Source: Cricetomys ansorgei
Lineage: Eukaryota > Chordata > Mammalia > Rodentia > Nesomyidae
Assembly (NCBI GenBank): GCA_026225945.1
Contig: JAMJFZ010002476.1
Span: 434,001 to 498,000, forward strand
Length of the DNA: 64,000 nucleotides
Direction of reading: 5' to 3'
Shown: one piece after another, positions 23,783 through 41,675 of the stretch
Numbering within the stretch: position 1 is the first letter of the stretch
Layout: every line of letters begins with the position of its first letter
Notes under the pieces: model-generated
What the model saw: the letters and a program-made list of their open reading frames with translations, nothing else
Databases searched by the model: none
What the model was told of the DNA's origin: nothing
Made by a program: the position numbers and the translations under genes

Positions 23783-24338
23783 CATTAATAACATAAAGTC
23801 TTACACATGTAAGCATTGTGGAAAAGCCTTCACCAGCTCCAGTTGGCGAAACGTTCATGAAAGGAGTCACACTGGAGAGAAGCCGTACGCATGTGGGCAT
23901 TGTGGGAAAACCTTCTTTCGTCTTAGTTCACGAGACTATCATGAAAGAATACACACCGGTGAGAAACCCTTTGTTTGTAAGACGTGTGGGAAAGTGTTTC
24001 TTCTCTCTTATCTAATCAGCCATGAAAAAACTCACACTGGAGAGAAGCCTTATGCATGTAAGTATTGTGGAAAAACCTTCACCAGTTCCAATTACTGTAA
24101 AATTCATGAAAATATTCACACTGGAAAGACAGTTTATGCATGCAAGCATTGTGGAAAAACCTTTACCACTGCCAGTTGGCATAAAGCTCATGAAAGAAAT
24201 CACAATGTAAAGAAGCCTTATGTATGTAAGCATTGTGGGAAAACATTCACCAGTTCTAAGTTCTGTCACATTCTTGAAAGGATTCACACTGGAGAGAAGC
24301 CTTATGCATGTAAGCATTGTGGGAAATCCTTCACCTGA
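23783..24338 (+). CDS. Gene B finger block before first stop (possible exon)
   Basis: Six C2H2 units and part of a seventh in one open frame ending at TGA 24336-24338. Unit 3 is one residue short between Cys and His, and unit 6 has Leu for the first His. An AG at 23781-23782 after a partly pyrimidine stretch is the only thing that removes the in-frame TAA just upstream, and it restores the phase with the linker exon. With the earlier exons it would give exactly 248 codons including the stop. Confidence 0.5.
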
Positions 24339-24477
24339 TCCAATCATCTTACCCTGCACGAAAGGCGTCACACTGGAGAGAAGCCTTATGCGTGTAACAT
24401 TGTGGGAAAGCTTTCCCCAGTTCTTATAATCATAACATTCATGAAAGAATTCACACTGGAAAGAGACCTTATGCGTG

Positions 24478-24483
24478 TGTAAG
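24478..24483 (+). repeat. Target-site duplication, left (TGTAAG)
   Basis: Identical to 26771-26776. TGTAAG is Cys-Lys codon sequence of a finger, so the provirus landed in a zinc-ligand codon region. Confidence 0.92.
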
Positions 24484-24799
24484 TGTGTAGCGCCCTGTAT
24501 GTGCCACACCCTGTGGGTTCCCAAGATGGCGCTGGCTGCTTGTGTGCAAAGTGATAAACAACTCCTTATTCGGAGATGAGGGCTGAGTGATTCATGGTTT
24601 GAGGTGATGCACTCCCTTGCAGCCTATGGAGGAGCGATGCGTGGCGGCAGCGGATAGGCTCTCATGAGGGTATATAGGTGTGGGGAGGACGGGATTCGGG
24701 GCCATTTTTTCCTACAATCAACTTCCTGATTAAACTGCCTTGAGAAGGAACCAGTCGTGTCGTGTTTCTTTCCTTGCTGGTCGAGGTCGGCGCGGCACA
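24484..24799 (+). mobile_element. Provirus 5' LTR
   Basis: Starts TGTGTAGCG and ends GGCACA (TG...CA). A TATA-like tatatagg lies at about 24669-24676 and an ATTAAA polyadenylation signal at 24729-24734. Confidence 0.9.
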
Positions 24800-24801
24800 T
24801 T

Positions 24802-24819
24802 TGGTGGCCCGTACGGGGA
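24802..24819 (+). promoter_or_regulatory. Putative primer-binding site
   Basis: Begins TGGTGGCCC two bases after the 5' LTR. It does not match the Lys or Phe sites I know for class II elements, so the tRNA is not assigned. Confidence 0.5.
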
Positions 24820-24996
24820 CGTTAAAGTCCCGGGGTTCCAGAACTCTTGGCGGACAGGGCGATCGATCGGTAAGTGCCTAGGTAAGTAGGCCAATATTCA
24901 AGCTCTCGGAAGGAGACTAAACTAAAGGACCGCGGTAAAGCGGCGATAGTGAATCTGTGTGTCCGTTGCGGATATACAGAACTAGAAAGTGAAACC

Positions 24997-25500
24997 ATGG
25001 GTGCCTCACCTTCCTGTCCAATGAAATTGGTTCTACAAGAACTTCTCCGCACTCGCGGAATTAAGGTAAAGGATAGGATCATAGTTCATTTCTTGCTGGA
25101 GGTGGATACCATAGCTCCATGGTTTGCAGCTGCAGGTCATGTAACCATCGCAAGCTGGGATAAATTAGGAAGGGATTTGGATTTTGCCCGGGAACAAGGA
25201 ACCTTAAGAGGTGGGGTGAAAGGAGTCTGGAAAATGATACGTAGCTGTCTAGAGGATGAAGACTGCCGGGAGGCTGTACAAGCCTCCGCTGAGGCATTGG
25301 AGGCAGTGAAGGAAGCGTGCTCTGAAGGGTCATCCGTAGGTGGACAAAAAGGGCGGAAGAGAGGAAAGCTTTATCCAGACTTAAGGGAAGAGTTACAAAA
25401 GGCCGAAAGTAGCAGCGATAGTGTTTCGGAAGCGAGCCGCTGTAGTGATTCAGAAAGGAGCCGCTCTAGTGATTCCAAACAGGATATAGAGAAAATAGAG
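24997..25500 (+). pseudogene. Provirus gag remnant (matrix-like N-terminus)
   Basis: The ATG at 24997-24999, in a good context (aaaccATGG), opens a frame starting M-G-A-S, a myristoylation-type start. It has basic and Trp-containing segments typical of betaretroviral matrix, and a Ser/Asp-rich stretch near its end. Capsid, nucleocapsid and pol do not follow. The frame runs on through env-type sequence to a stop near 25773. The boundary at about 25500 is inferred. Confidence 0.6.
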
Positions 25501-26090
25501 AAAAGAGTTACAAGTCATAATAGTACCTATTCAGGAAATATTTGGTTGCTTTGTGGCATTAATGGTAGTTGTACTGATTTAGCCCCTTTTGTTATGATTG
25601 GGAGAGGGAAGACAGGTGTGGCCAATTTTACCTGGAATAATTTGAAACATCCGTGCAAATGGCTCAACTGGGATGTGAGTGGAGATGGAGTGGTCTATGT
25701 GTTACTTCTGTGTCCTATGATAATATGTCTACTGCAGCTAATCTGTCCAAAGAATTGTCCAAGTTTCTTTTAGGAAATTGGTCTCGAAATTTTGAAGGGA
25801 CTTTACAGAAGCTTCGACTGAGCATAGTCAGCGTGAACTCCACCAGGGTCGACGTCTCCATGGCCGAAGGGATTACCACCTGGATTCAACGTGCTGTTTC
25901 TCGCCTGAAAGAGTGGGCGGGCATGGGGACTTTCCTTTTTGCTTTGATGGGAGCCTGTCTGCTGTGCCTGTATTGCCTCTGCCGTATGGCTCGTAATCGT
26001 AGGAGAGATTTGACCATGATAGCTCTTGCCTTTCAAGCTCTGGAGGAGGGAGGTTCCACACGAGCTTGGCTTGCCGCCTTGAAGGCGTGA
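25500..26090 (+). pseudogene. Provirus env remnant (TM C-terminal part)
   Basis: A second frame, ending at 26088-26090, carries N-glycosylation-type NxS/T sites, an amphipathic Trp-containing stretch, a hydrophobic segment at about 25924-25985 rich in L, C and A, and a basic Arg-rich tail. This is the layout of a retroviral transmembrane subunit end. It is out of frame with the upstream part, and the surface subunit is largely absent. Confidence 0.6.
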
Positions 26091-26437
26091 TCACACCCCC
26101 TCATACATGGCAGATAGGGAGTCAGCAAAGACTGACTGGGAAGTTCTACCACAATGTGGAGATTCTTGGAGGCATGCCTGATTGCATGGAGGTTAGATGC
26201 CAAATTGCCTCCCCCTAACAAAAGGCATCGAGATGGGTATGGGAGTCTTCCTACTGCTCAACGACAGGGGATGCTGTCCCAGTACAATATCTCTCTCTTC
26301 TCTAGGGATCAGGCCAAGGTCTTCCCCGCTGTCCATGTATGCTTCCATGAGTTCTCTTTCCCTCGATCGGGTGCGGTCCCCTCAAGAGATTGTGCCCTTG
26401 ATCGGGAGAGAGGCCAATGGAAGGTCTTTTCTCTCTA

Positions 26438-26454
26438 AAACAAAAAGGGGGAAC
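26438..26454 (+). promoter_or_regulatory. Polypurine tract
   Basis: An A/G run, aaaacaaaaagggggaa, sits just before the 3' LTR, as expected for a plus-strand primer site. Confidence 0.75.
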
Positions 26455-26770
26455 TGTGTAGCGCCCTGTATGTGCCACACCCTGTGGGTTCCCAAGATGG
26501 CGCTGGCTGCTTGTGTGCAAAGTGATAAACAACTCCTTATTCGGAGATGAGGGCTGAGTGATTCATGGTTTGAGGTGATGCACTCCCTTGCAGCCTATGG
26601 AGGAGCGATGCGTGGCGGCAGCGGATAGGCTCTCATGAGGGTATATAGGTGTGGGGAGGATGGGATTCGGGGCCATTTTTTCCTACAATCAACTTCCTGA
26701 TTAAACTGCCTTGAGAAGGAACCAGTCGTGTCGTGTCTCTTTCCTTGCTGGTCGAGGTCGGCGCAGCACA
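26455..26770 (+). mobile_element. Provirus 3' LTR
   Basis: Same length as the 5' LTR. By eye it differs by C/T near position 185, T/C near 285 and G/A near the end. Confidence 0.9.
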
Positions 26771-26776
26771 TGTAAG
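26771..26776 (+). repeat. Target-site duplication, right (TGTAAG)
   Basis: Right copy of the 6-bp duplication. The finger reading CKHCGK resumes here. Confidence 0.92.
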
Positions 26777-27690
<914 letters not shown>

Positions 27691-28489
27691 GGAAAGCCTT
27701 CAGCAGAAGGGACATTTATTGTGAGTCCGGGTTAGCGTAATTCTTTTCTAGCTGTTTGCATCTACCAGAGAATTTCCTGATTTTACTTTCCTTTGTATCT
27801 AAATAGTATTCCTTTGGATATTGGGGTGGGGTTGAGGCAGGGGAATAACTGGGTGTGAGTCATATGTGGGGGAAATGGCAAAAATTGGAGAAGGGTTTTT
27901 TGGGGTGGTTTTTTTTTGAGATTTTTAATTTGGGATGAGATGAGGAAAGTCAGTACAGAAGGAGAAGGAGACACAGCAATGGTGCTTGATAATCCAGTAA
28001 GAAGTGGATGTTTGGTACACAGACAAAGTTATATATAATATATATGTGTGAATATAAAATTAACTCACACAGATATATACATATAGAATATGTATATAAT
28101 TCTTTTTATATTGAGAGACCTTTACATATATATAATATTTTTAAAAGAAGTTATATGGCTTGGTTTGACAGTGCCTCCACAAGAACTGATAAAAACCAAG
28201 TATCAAGCATAAGAAATCTCTGTTTGAATTATTCAGCACAGTCTCATAAATTCCATAAGCAATCTAGGCTATTACTTTTTCCTTGTCCCATCTCTCAGAG
28301 GTTGAAGTAAGTCCAGTTTACTGGAAGCAGTGAGCACTTTATACGCAGGACTAGGAAAGGCTAAGCTGGAACTAACGAGAAACCACCTTCATTTATTCTT
28401 TTGTTGTAAGAGATACGATGTAAGTTACCAGGTGAGCTAAGCAATCAATAGCCCTTCCCAACTGTGATGATGTCTGTTGGAGTTTGAAT

Positions 28490-28830
28490 GAAATTGGCCC
28501 CCCAGGCACCAGTTGGTGGAACTGTTGCGGAAGATTTGAAGTTGTAGCATAGTTGGAGAGGGTGTGTCACTGTGGTAACTTTGAGGTTTCAGGGCTCCCG
28601 CTGTTACAAGTTAGCTCTGTCTCTGCCTTGAACTTTCAGATCATGATGGAAGCTCTTAGCTACTGCTCAGGGCTGTGCTTTCTTGCCTACTGCCATGATG
28701 CCCTTCCATGACAGTTATGCTTCTAACTTCTGGAAACTTGAGTGCCAATAAATGTTTCCTCTCAAGAGTCTTCCTCTTGAAGTCTCTTGACACTGTGAAT
28801 TGGAACAGTGATCATCATAGCAAGATGTCA
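28490..28830 (+). repeat. Rodent interspersed repeat, family not named
   Basis: Blocks gagtttgaatgaaattggcc, caccagttggtggaactgtt and gtgtcactg, and a late ccaataaatgtttcctctc stretch, resemble a common murid repeat. Confidence 0.5.
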
Positions 28831-29879
28831 ATAAAGGTGCAGTAATATCATCTATGTGTTGTTAACCAGCTACTGTGCTGTGGGAGCCGGAGTCCGGCTC
28901 TGGTCCGCACGGGGTTCCTCAGTCTCCACGAAGGAGGATAAACAACAAAGTTAAGATAAATGAACTCAGTATTTCACTCTTCTATGGGACTTACGCCTTT
29001 TGAGCCTTAAATGACATGCATAGAAACACTTTTGTATGTTGAAGCACTTCTTTGAATAATAAAAATAAAGAAATTAGAAGTTAGAAAACTTAAGAGAGTA
29101 AAATTAACAATGTGCACATTGGGGAAAAATTACAAGACTCCCCCTAGACAGAGACCTGTCCTGACTGAAATAGCAAGACTGCTAACTTCTTACCTAATGG
29201 AATGCAGGTGTTCAGGCATGCATCAATGCAAGAGTGTTCATCTCCTCCCAGCTGCAGGCCTCTAATCTTCAAGGTTAAGTTAGTGGGTAGTCTTAACACA
29301 ATAGTCTGTTAATGAATAGCTGATTTTAGGTCTGTATACTTACTACAATAAAGTAGGGGCAGGCATTCAGGGGTGAATTATCTATTTGCTTTTTTAAGCT
29401 TGCTGACATACTGTCTAGACTTCGTTTCTGATCTTGTCTATGGCTTTGTCTCTATGGGAAGGTCAGTTTTACCAAGAATAATTTTTTATATATCTACAGA
29501 AAGCATGAATAGTTTTCACACATGTCAAAAACTTGAAGGCCAGTAAGACTGCTACAGGTACTTAGAGTTGAGATGGCAGTGTTCCTCTCCCAGCCAGCCC
29601 AGGAATTGATTTGAGTTTTCACTATTAGGCCAAATAGACAATATTATTGATGAGAGGCTTTTGTCACCATACAGTAAAGATGAGAAAGGGGCAAAGCAAT
29701 TGGTGGGCTTCATACTCCTAGCAAAGGGAAAAACCAGGATCTTTGTCAAGCTAGTTATGTCCACAGCCTGGGTATCATCGACCCTCAACACTGTGTAATT
29801 AGTTTCAAGGTCTCAACAGGTGTCAAATCATACCTAGCACTAGAAACCTAATCAACCAACCAGAATACCAAGGTCATGA

Positions 29880-30540
29880 AATGTAGGGAGCCTACTTCTG
29901 CTACTTTACTAAGCAGCATAACTCGTAACTGAGTCATAAAGCTTGTTTTTATACTTACAGAGAAGTATACTCTCTATCTTTCTGTAAATAAACTCTGTAG
30001 AGCAAACAGACAATTCCAGAAAACCACAGCTCTGCACTATGTAGACATGAAGTGACTGCTGTGGTCCCAGGTCCACTTAATACAACGACAGCACAACCGG
30101 CACCTGTGGCTCATTAAACATCTTCAGAGGAGTGGAAAGATTGTAAGAACCAAACTACCAGGGTATCTTGAGTGAGACTATGTCTCATAGAAATGAAGGA
30201 AGCTAACCCTATAATACCTCAACAATATGGCTGCCAACACAAGAACAACGATGATACCAACAGGCAGGGAAGGGGGAGAGCTCGTGGGTAACCACCCCTA
30301 GTCAGAGAACTATAGGTAACTACTGAAAGAGGGAAAAGTAGGATCTCCCAAGTATGAACCCTCTGATTGGTAATCCAACACAGTGGTCATTTCTAAAATC
30401 TACACACCCAAACAAAAATAGTGTCAGGTTGTAAATATATATATATATATATACATACCATCCATTCCAGAAAATATTGTGGGGACAGGGGAATAGTTGG
30501 AGGGAGAAAGTGTGGTCATTATTTAATTAGACTTGTAAAA
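29880..30540 (+). mobile_element. LINE-1 3' UTR fragment
   Basis: The order caatatggctgccaacacaa, aacaggcagggaaggggg, ctataggtaactactgaaag, an AT run and ggaatagttggaggg follows rodent L1 3' ends. Assigned from memory; no search was done. Confidence 0.55.
30433..30454. repeat. (AT)n microsatellite
   Basis: Alternating AT inside the L1-like 3' end. Confidence 0.85.
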
Positions 30541-33500
30541 GGGTTTGGAAGTTTGGCTTAGTTAGGAGTGCTTACTGTGTTTGCAAAGAATAACGGTTTA
30601 GTTATTGTGAAATTCTAATCCACTGGGAAAGGCCAAATACTTAGACCCAGTTCAAATTTAGATTAAATGAACTTAATTTACTGCTACCAGAAGCCAGCCA
30701 GCAGCTTTAGAGCCACACAGTGTAGAAGGGGTATAGTTTTGTTTTTTGGGTTTTTTTTTTTTTTGGTGGGGGGGGGTCTTTGTTTTGTCTTTTTTTGGCA
30801 GACAACAGAAATAGTTCTGGTGGGTTTCAATAATGAGCCATGACAGACTTCTGATATGGAAAACCTGGATGGCCAAGACAGAGGGTCTTGCACCACATGG
30901 CTCACTTATAGGCCTCAGCGACCCATGGCTCTCACCTGCTTCTCCTGGCCCAGAACCCAAGCATATGACCTCTAGGTATTTTATTACAAGAAAGCACTGT
31001 CCACGATTACACAGATTTTAATGCTTAATGAATAGGACTTTTACAATACACCAACCCCCAATTTTACCAGCCAGATAAGTCCCCGAGCAAGGTCTTCCCT
31101 GCAAGGTGCTTAGGCTGAGGGAGGACCCTGTAAAGTTCCTCCGTTAGCATTAATAACAGTCGGATGCTTTTAACACCAATATCTCAGTGGGCAGAGCCAA
31201 CATGAGAATAAGGATTGTTCCATCAAGGGCCATTGAGTAAACAGTTGCTGTTGCTCCAAATTAGCATGCTTTCTGCATCCCAGATTCCACTCTTAGAAGC
31301 TGGTTTCAATACTAAGGAAGGTAGCCTTCTGGCAGTGGTGCAGGCTACTAGATAAACACCTTATAACTGCACAGAAGTGTATGTAGTATTATAATATTTG
31401 AGAATAAGTTCAAATATACCCTAACAGTTTAGTCTTTTTATTGTTTATTGAGGGAATGGGCCACATGAATATTATACCAAGCACGAAGACTAGGAATACA
31501 TACAGATCAATCCTCCTATTTGGATCCAGGAGGCTGGAAGTTCCTCTCTCAGGCATAAACAGTGACCCAGATGTGGTCACGTGACTGAGGAACCGTGCAA
31601 GCCTGATAGAAGTAAGGTCTAGGCAGATACCCTTTAAGGGTTGCACTGCCCACTGCATCTCTCTTGAATACAGACTATAAAATCCTTATCACATAGCAAC
31701 GAGATAAAGATATAAATTTCCCAAGAAATTAAACATCCCAATGCTATCGTAACCATTCTGAGTATATAAGACTTTTAGAGTATTTTTAATCATTTAATAA
31801 TGATGTCCCCATATGATAGCTCCAAAGAGGGAATACTACACCTCTCAAGTGGGGTCTTTTGCTTTAGAGATAGGTCACATGACAGAGCCTTTGAGATCGA
31901 AAGGGAAATTACTTACCTTACGCTTCGTCTCAATCACATAGTGGCCAAACGTTCACATTTTCCTCCAATCATTCCAGATTCAAAAAGACAATTGGTGATC
32001 ATTCTGCTACAGGAAATTACATTTTCTGTATGAGAAAAGTTCAAGTTTAACCCCTACCAGTGAAGGCTACTTGTGAGTTCTGACTCTAACTGGGAAGCTT
32101 AGTATGGATGACTAATGGCTTATCTAACTTTTATAAAAAGAAGTTTAATGACCCGATGAACTCGAACAAACTTATGTTGTAGAAGTTTATTTTTCGTTCT
32201 GTTTAAAGTAATTGTTTTTGTGCACTATTGGAAAAAGGGATGCATAGGCCTTGGCATTTTGTATTGTCTGCAGGTGCTGGATTTCTGTGGAGGATGCTTG
32301 ATTGCCTATGATTTGCACCTGGAGAGTTCTGAGTGCATAAAAACACCTGAGCTCAGATGCTCAGGGTTCCGCTGTCCAATACAGCACTTGCCATGGCAGT
32401 GGTTCTCTCTGCTGAGGTCTGGCAGAGTTTCCAAACAATGACAATGCCTGCCTGTCTCCAGGTTGAGCCACCCAGTTGCTAACTGCTACAACTTAGGCCA
32501 ATCTGGAAGTTGTAATTAAAATATCACTTAATCATAAGCCAAATTCTACAGCAGAGACAATATAAAAAGGGAAGCTTTTATGTTCCCTGGTGCTGTGCAG
32601 ACAGTGTTAGATTTCATGTGCAGAGTGAAGAAACAAAAAGCTGTAAGCAGACCAGCGTCTGGGCTCACCCGAGGACACTGGTCATTAGCACACACGGAGT
32701 GTGACATTGACTTTTCTGCTGTGCAGTGGGAGAAAGCTGCCTGGGACCCTTTCCATGGGCCTGGGAGGGGCTTGGGAATGATGAAGTTGTAGCAGCTGCC
32801 TGGGCTATAGCCCTGTATGCGGTCTCTCCTTCCTGAAGTCATTTGCCCAAGGAGACTGGCTATCTTGGGAGACACGCTCAGGCAGCAGACATTCTTTCTC
32901 TGTGCCGTCCCAGAATAGTTGAAATTTTTTTGCCTTCCTCCATCCCTCCATGTGGGGCTGTAAATGGTCAACAAGCCCAGCTGTGGTGACATTCTGTAAA
33001 GAGGCATCTTTGAACGCCCCAAGATGGCAGTTTCTTAGCTGGGAGGACAGTCACTGACAACACAACCTAGATGAGTCATTACAGATCTCTCTCATATGAA
33101 GAGCTTACGCAATGGCCGTGTTTAGAATTCCCACGGCTCCTGGGGAAAGTATTTGTGACCTTTCCTCTCCGTTTCTGTTAAAAGCTCAATGTGGATAAGG
33201 GATGTGGATGGAGAGATTGCTCAGCAACTAATTGCAAATGCTTCTTTCCCCGAAGAGCACTGTGGGTTCACAGCACCACAGTGTGGCTCAGAACAGCTTA
33301 AAACAAGAGATACAATATCATCTTCTGGCCTCCCAGGGCACCAGTAACACCCGAGGCACACTGACGTACCTGCAGGGAAAACAACAATTCTCATGAAATA
33401 AACTAATAAATCTTAATTTGCCTGTGAGCGACATTATTGCTCTAGTAAATATGATGATGTTGGAGGAACGATTGCATGACCTAGAAGCAGTAGCGAACAC

Positions 33501-34173
33501 GGTGAGGTTCCCTGGGTTATATTATTTAGTCTCTCTGCATCATCAGTAGAGAATGACCAGCGTGGGTCTCCACGATAGCAGTCCGTGATCCTGATACTTA
33601 GGGGTGTTTACTCTAGTGGACGGGGACTTTCTTCAAGAGCACACTTAAGTCACTAACTTTATGGAAAAGGCAGGTGGAGAATGATTGGCTATGCGATTTT
33701 TAGGGTGAGGGCACCCAAAATCCCAGGTCATGTTGTCTACCTTACAATACAGTGAAACCCCAAATGGAATAGGTTCCCCCCACCACCACCACAGCCCAAG
33801 GATAAAATTCGAAAGTGCTTACTTTTTTCTTAATTTATTTTTTATTTTGGTTCTGTGTGTTTGTTTCTTGTTGGGGTATTTTGAGACAGCATTTCTTTGG
33901 GTAGTATTAGCTGACCTGGAACTCGTTCCCTGGATCTGGTGTGTCTCCGACTTGCTTCTGCCTCAGGATCGCAGGGATTGAGAATGCTTGCCACCACGCC
34001 GCCACGTACGTTTGGTTTTTATGAATGATCTCACCGTGCAGTTCTCAATGGCTTTGAATTCACAGAAGTCTGCCATCAGGAAGACCCCTCGCTGGCTGTA
34101 AGGAGTCACCCCTGAATCTTAATAAAATGTTTTGATAGTTTTCGCTGACGGGGGCGGGGATGAGGACAGTTCT

Positions 34174-34215
34174 CCAATCAGGAGCCATATTACTCTAAGG
34201 AGTGAACTGTCCAAT
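34174..34215 (+). promoter_or_regulatory. U3 promoter with two CCAAT boxes
   Basis: CCAAT at 34174-34178 (tccaatcagg) and 34211-34215 (tccaatgag), about 158 and 121 nt before the unit's ATG. Both are intact. Confidence 0.5.
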
Positions 34216-34289
34216 GAGGAGCACGGATAGTCACTGTATATGCCTGCCTCCGTAGCTGTGGTCTGAACGACAGTGTCACCTGCCGACCG

Positions 34290-34334
34290 CAGCCTCTTAG
34301 GGAGGCCACCCAGACTCATCAGATGCACCAGATG
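34290..34334 (+). other. First-exon copy 3, possible gene C alternative exon 1
   Basis: gactcatcagatgcaccag, then ATG (34332-34334) and donor GTGAGTG. The next KRAB exon on this strand is at 39506. Confidence 0.5.
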
Positions 34335-34439
34335 GTGAGTGTGCCGCGGGCTCCTGGCATCCCGGGTGTCGGTTTGGGGCACTTGCTGCTCCGGAGCTGT
34401 GTGGCGCCAGCACCTGAATTTACCCTGACCCCGTGAGTT

Positions 34440-35470
34440 CAGTTACATCCGTTTGCCTGAAAATTTCAGTTTTCTTCACTGCAGAGCCAGATTTCTACGT
34501 TTTTCTTCTGTGCAACATCTCATCCGCTGATGGACATCCTGACTGGTTCATTTTCAGGCCAGGGGACCAGAGTAGCAATGATCATTATTGTGTACCTATC
34601 TGTTGTAGATGATGGACTCTTTTCATTATATGCAGTGAAATGCATAACGTGGTGAAATGGTATTTCTTTTTTGGTTTTCTCTGAGACAAGCTCACACTCA
34701 GTTGCTTGTTCATGGTAACAGTTTAAGCTCCCACCAACAGTGAGTAAGGCTTTACTGTTTCATTCATCCTCGATGGGGTTTGAGGTCTTCTGGCTTGCCT
34801 GGCAAGCTTTTGACCTGCTCACATGCGTCCTAGCCCCGTGAACATCTCATTTGTCATTTTTTTTTTTATTACAAAGCCAAATACAATCTTATAAAAATAT
34901 GCTTATTATTGGGAATTTGCTATGCATGGGTGATGTCATTTAGTCATCTCTCTCCCTTGCGCCTCCAGGCCTCCCTACCCTTAATTTCATGTGCCTTTTG
35001 TTTTTGTAGTTTCGTTCTGCTTTTGTTTTGTATTTTATAACAAAGTGAGTTCAGTTAGTGCTGTCCAAATGTGTGTGGCCATCCAGAGAAGCTTGGGCAA
35101 CCTTCCAATGGCCACATTACTCATGAAAAATGACTCTCCATCCCACCTAAGTCATCAGTTACCAATACCTTTTTAGTATAGAGTGGTCTTCTTGAGGACC
35201 AATCACGTTCTGGCCAGTGTTTTGACTGGCGTGATCTAAAATGTTTGTAAGGATTTCAGAAGGTGACGAATGCATTATAGAGTATTTTTTTGAAGTGGAG
35301 TTCCTTCGCAATAAGGGTATTCTTCTTTCCTGTGTTTCTTTGTCCATTGACCTTGTATAAAACAATAGTGTTCGTATTTCACATAGGCAGCTATTGTGTA
35401 GCCGATTAGTACTGAAGTCAGTAAGAAATCAGCTATTTCTAACGGAATGAAATTGGCTCTGCTTTTATGT
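34440..35470 (-). mobile_element. Old antisense L1 fragment in duplicated intron
   Basis: Plus-strand blocks such as cgtttgcctgaaaatttc, gctgatggacatcctgactg and gctcccaccaacagtgagta are the reverse complement of the L1 ORF2 3' region. Homologous copies lie at about 38150-39140, 47640-48720 (split by an LTR) and 56780-57680. Confidence 0.55.
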
Positions 35471-36839
35471 ATTCAGGTAACAATAATTGATATCTCTAAA
35501 ATAAATTTTTAACTCACGACTTTAAAAAGTAATCCTGATGGCTGCCTGCTTGTGATTTCTTCCTCTTTAGGGACACGTTTTTCTGAGTTCTGACCTTGTC
35601 CAAGTTAAACTAAAGGAAAAATAATTTAAATATCAAGCTGGTGCTGTCTGTTCAGCCTGCTTAAAGTCTTGCAAAGTCTCTGACTTCCAAGGCTCTCTCC
35701 TCAGATTACAGTCCTTTCTTTATCAGGACAAGCTTTCGATTAAGGATTGCTAAACCAATAAAATACCTAATCAACACACTAACCCGAAACTGAAAATGAT
35801 ATCTTTGTCTTTAAAGCGATCTGCATGATGCCTGTGTGTACACATGTTTTCTCTACTACGTGCTTGTGTTTTCGTATTGATTCCAAGTTGCTGAAGACTT
35901 AGAGGACTGTCCTAAATGCAAACAGGATCATCGAACATTGTTTGTGATTGGCAGAGTCACCTACTAATCCACTTTACTTGCTGCTGTATTTTGATTATTG
36001 GGAGAAAATGTGTATATTTAAATGAGGTGCGAGAAAGTCATGGGCTTTCGCCTCATTCCTAACCTTTGACGTTTTCTCTCGAGCCCCCTATATATGTGAT
36101 TCGTGTGTTTGAACCGACTTGGAGCCTGCTCCTGTGCCGAAGTCCTGAGTTTTTTTCCCTTTGGGGCAAGCATTTGGAATGCACAGAGCACACAATAAGT
36201 TTATGGAAAAGGCAGGTAGGGGATACTGGTTCTGCAAGGCAGTGGGTGAGGGCACCCCAAATCCCGGGGCATGTTGTCTTTCAATGCATTCAAACCCCAA
36301 AATGGAATAAGCTTCTTTGAAAGCGAAAGGATAATATGTGAAGTTGATTGCTTTTGTCTTAATTTATTTTTTGTCAGTGTTATTTTTTATTTTGGATGTT
36401 CATGTCTTTGAGACAGGGTTTCCTTGGGGACTATCAGCTGTCCTGCAACTAGTTCCCTGGATCAGGGGTGTCTCCAACTGACTTCTGCCTCAGGATCTCA
36501 AGGATTAAAAATGCTTACCAACATGCCCGGCATGTGTATTTGGTTTTGATTGATTATGTCACCGTGTGGCCCGGAATGGCTTTGAATTCACAGAAGTCCG
36601 CCTTCCTCAAGAGTGCTGGCAGTCAGGGCTCAAACCTGAGTTTTGCTAAATGTTTTGATAATTTTTGCTGAGGGTCGGAGTGAGTACAGTTCGTCAATCA
36701 GAAGCCATATTACTTAAAGGAGAGAACTGTCCCCTGAGGAGCACGTGTAGTCACACTGTGTGCCTGCTGCTTTCTTAAATCTTTGGTTAGCAGGTAGCAA
36801 AGACAATCCCGGTGAGAATCTGATTTGGAAGACTGCCGA

Positions 36840-36885
36840 CTGCAGGACTCTTTGGACAGAGACCCAGACACATCAGATGCCCAAA

Positions 36886-36888
<3 letters not shown>
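36840..36888 (+). other. First-exon copy 4, nearest candidate for gene C exon 1
   Basis: cacatcagatgcccaaa, then ATG (36886-36888) and donor GTGAGTG, 2.6 kb before the gene C KRAB exon. Nearest by position, although its CCAAT boxes are decayed. Confidence 0.55.

Positions 36889-41675
<4,787 letters not shown>

Larger units (their letters stand above)
24484..26770 (+). mobile_element. Class II (ERVK, IAP-like) provirus, internally deleted
   Basis: Two 316-bp LTRs (24484-24799 and 26455-26770) differ at three positions by eye. The element is flanked by the 6-bp direct repeat TGTAAG (24478-24483 and 26771-26776), the size expected for class II elements. The LTR 5' part (aagatggcgctg, gataaacaac) resembles IAP LTRs. 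The internal part is only 1.65 kb and keeps a gag start and an env end, so it lacks pol and cannot move by itself. It sits in sense inside the gene B finger exon. Confidence 0.92.
27691..31779. other. Intergenic: L1 end, LTR-like and other repeats
   Basis: A rodent repeat lies at about 28490-28830 and an L1 3' UTR at about 29880-30540. A possible class II LTR edge begins near 28876 (gggagccggagtccggctct). About 30690-31780 shows nothing I can name. No gene seen. Confidence 0.5.
31780..34430 (+). repeat. Duplicated promoter/first-exon unit U3
   Basis: Begins with tttttaatcatttaataatg, shared with 53029, and runs through blocks shared with U1, U5 and U6 to the first-exon copy. After the exon end only about 90 nt of the GC-rich part remains. 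A B2-like SINE sits at about 33185-33415. Confidence 0.78.

Noticed and set aside
24949..24996. Upstream ATG at 24949 as the provirus gag start
   Set aside because: The ATG at 24997 has the better context and gives the M-G-A-S start usual for myristoylated matrix proteins.
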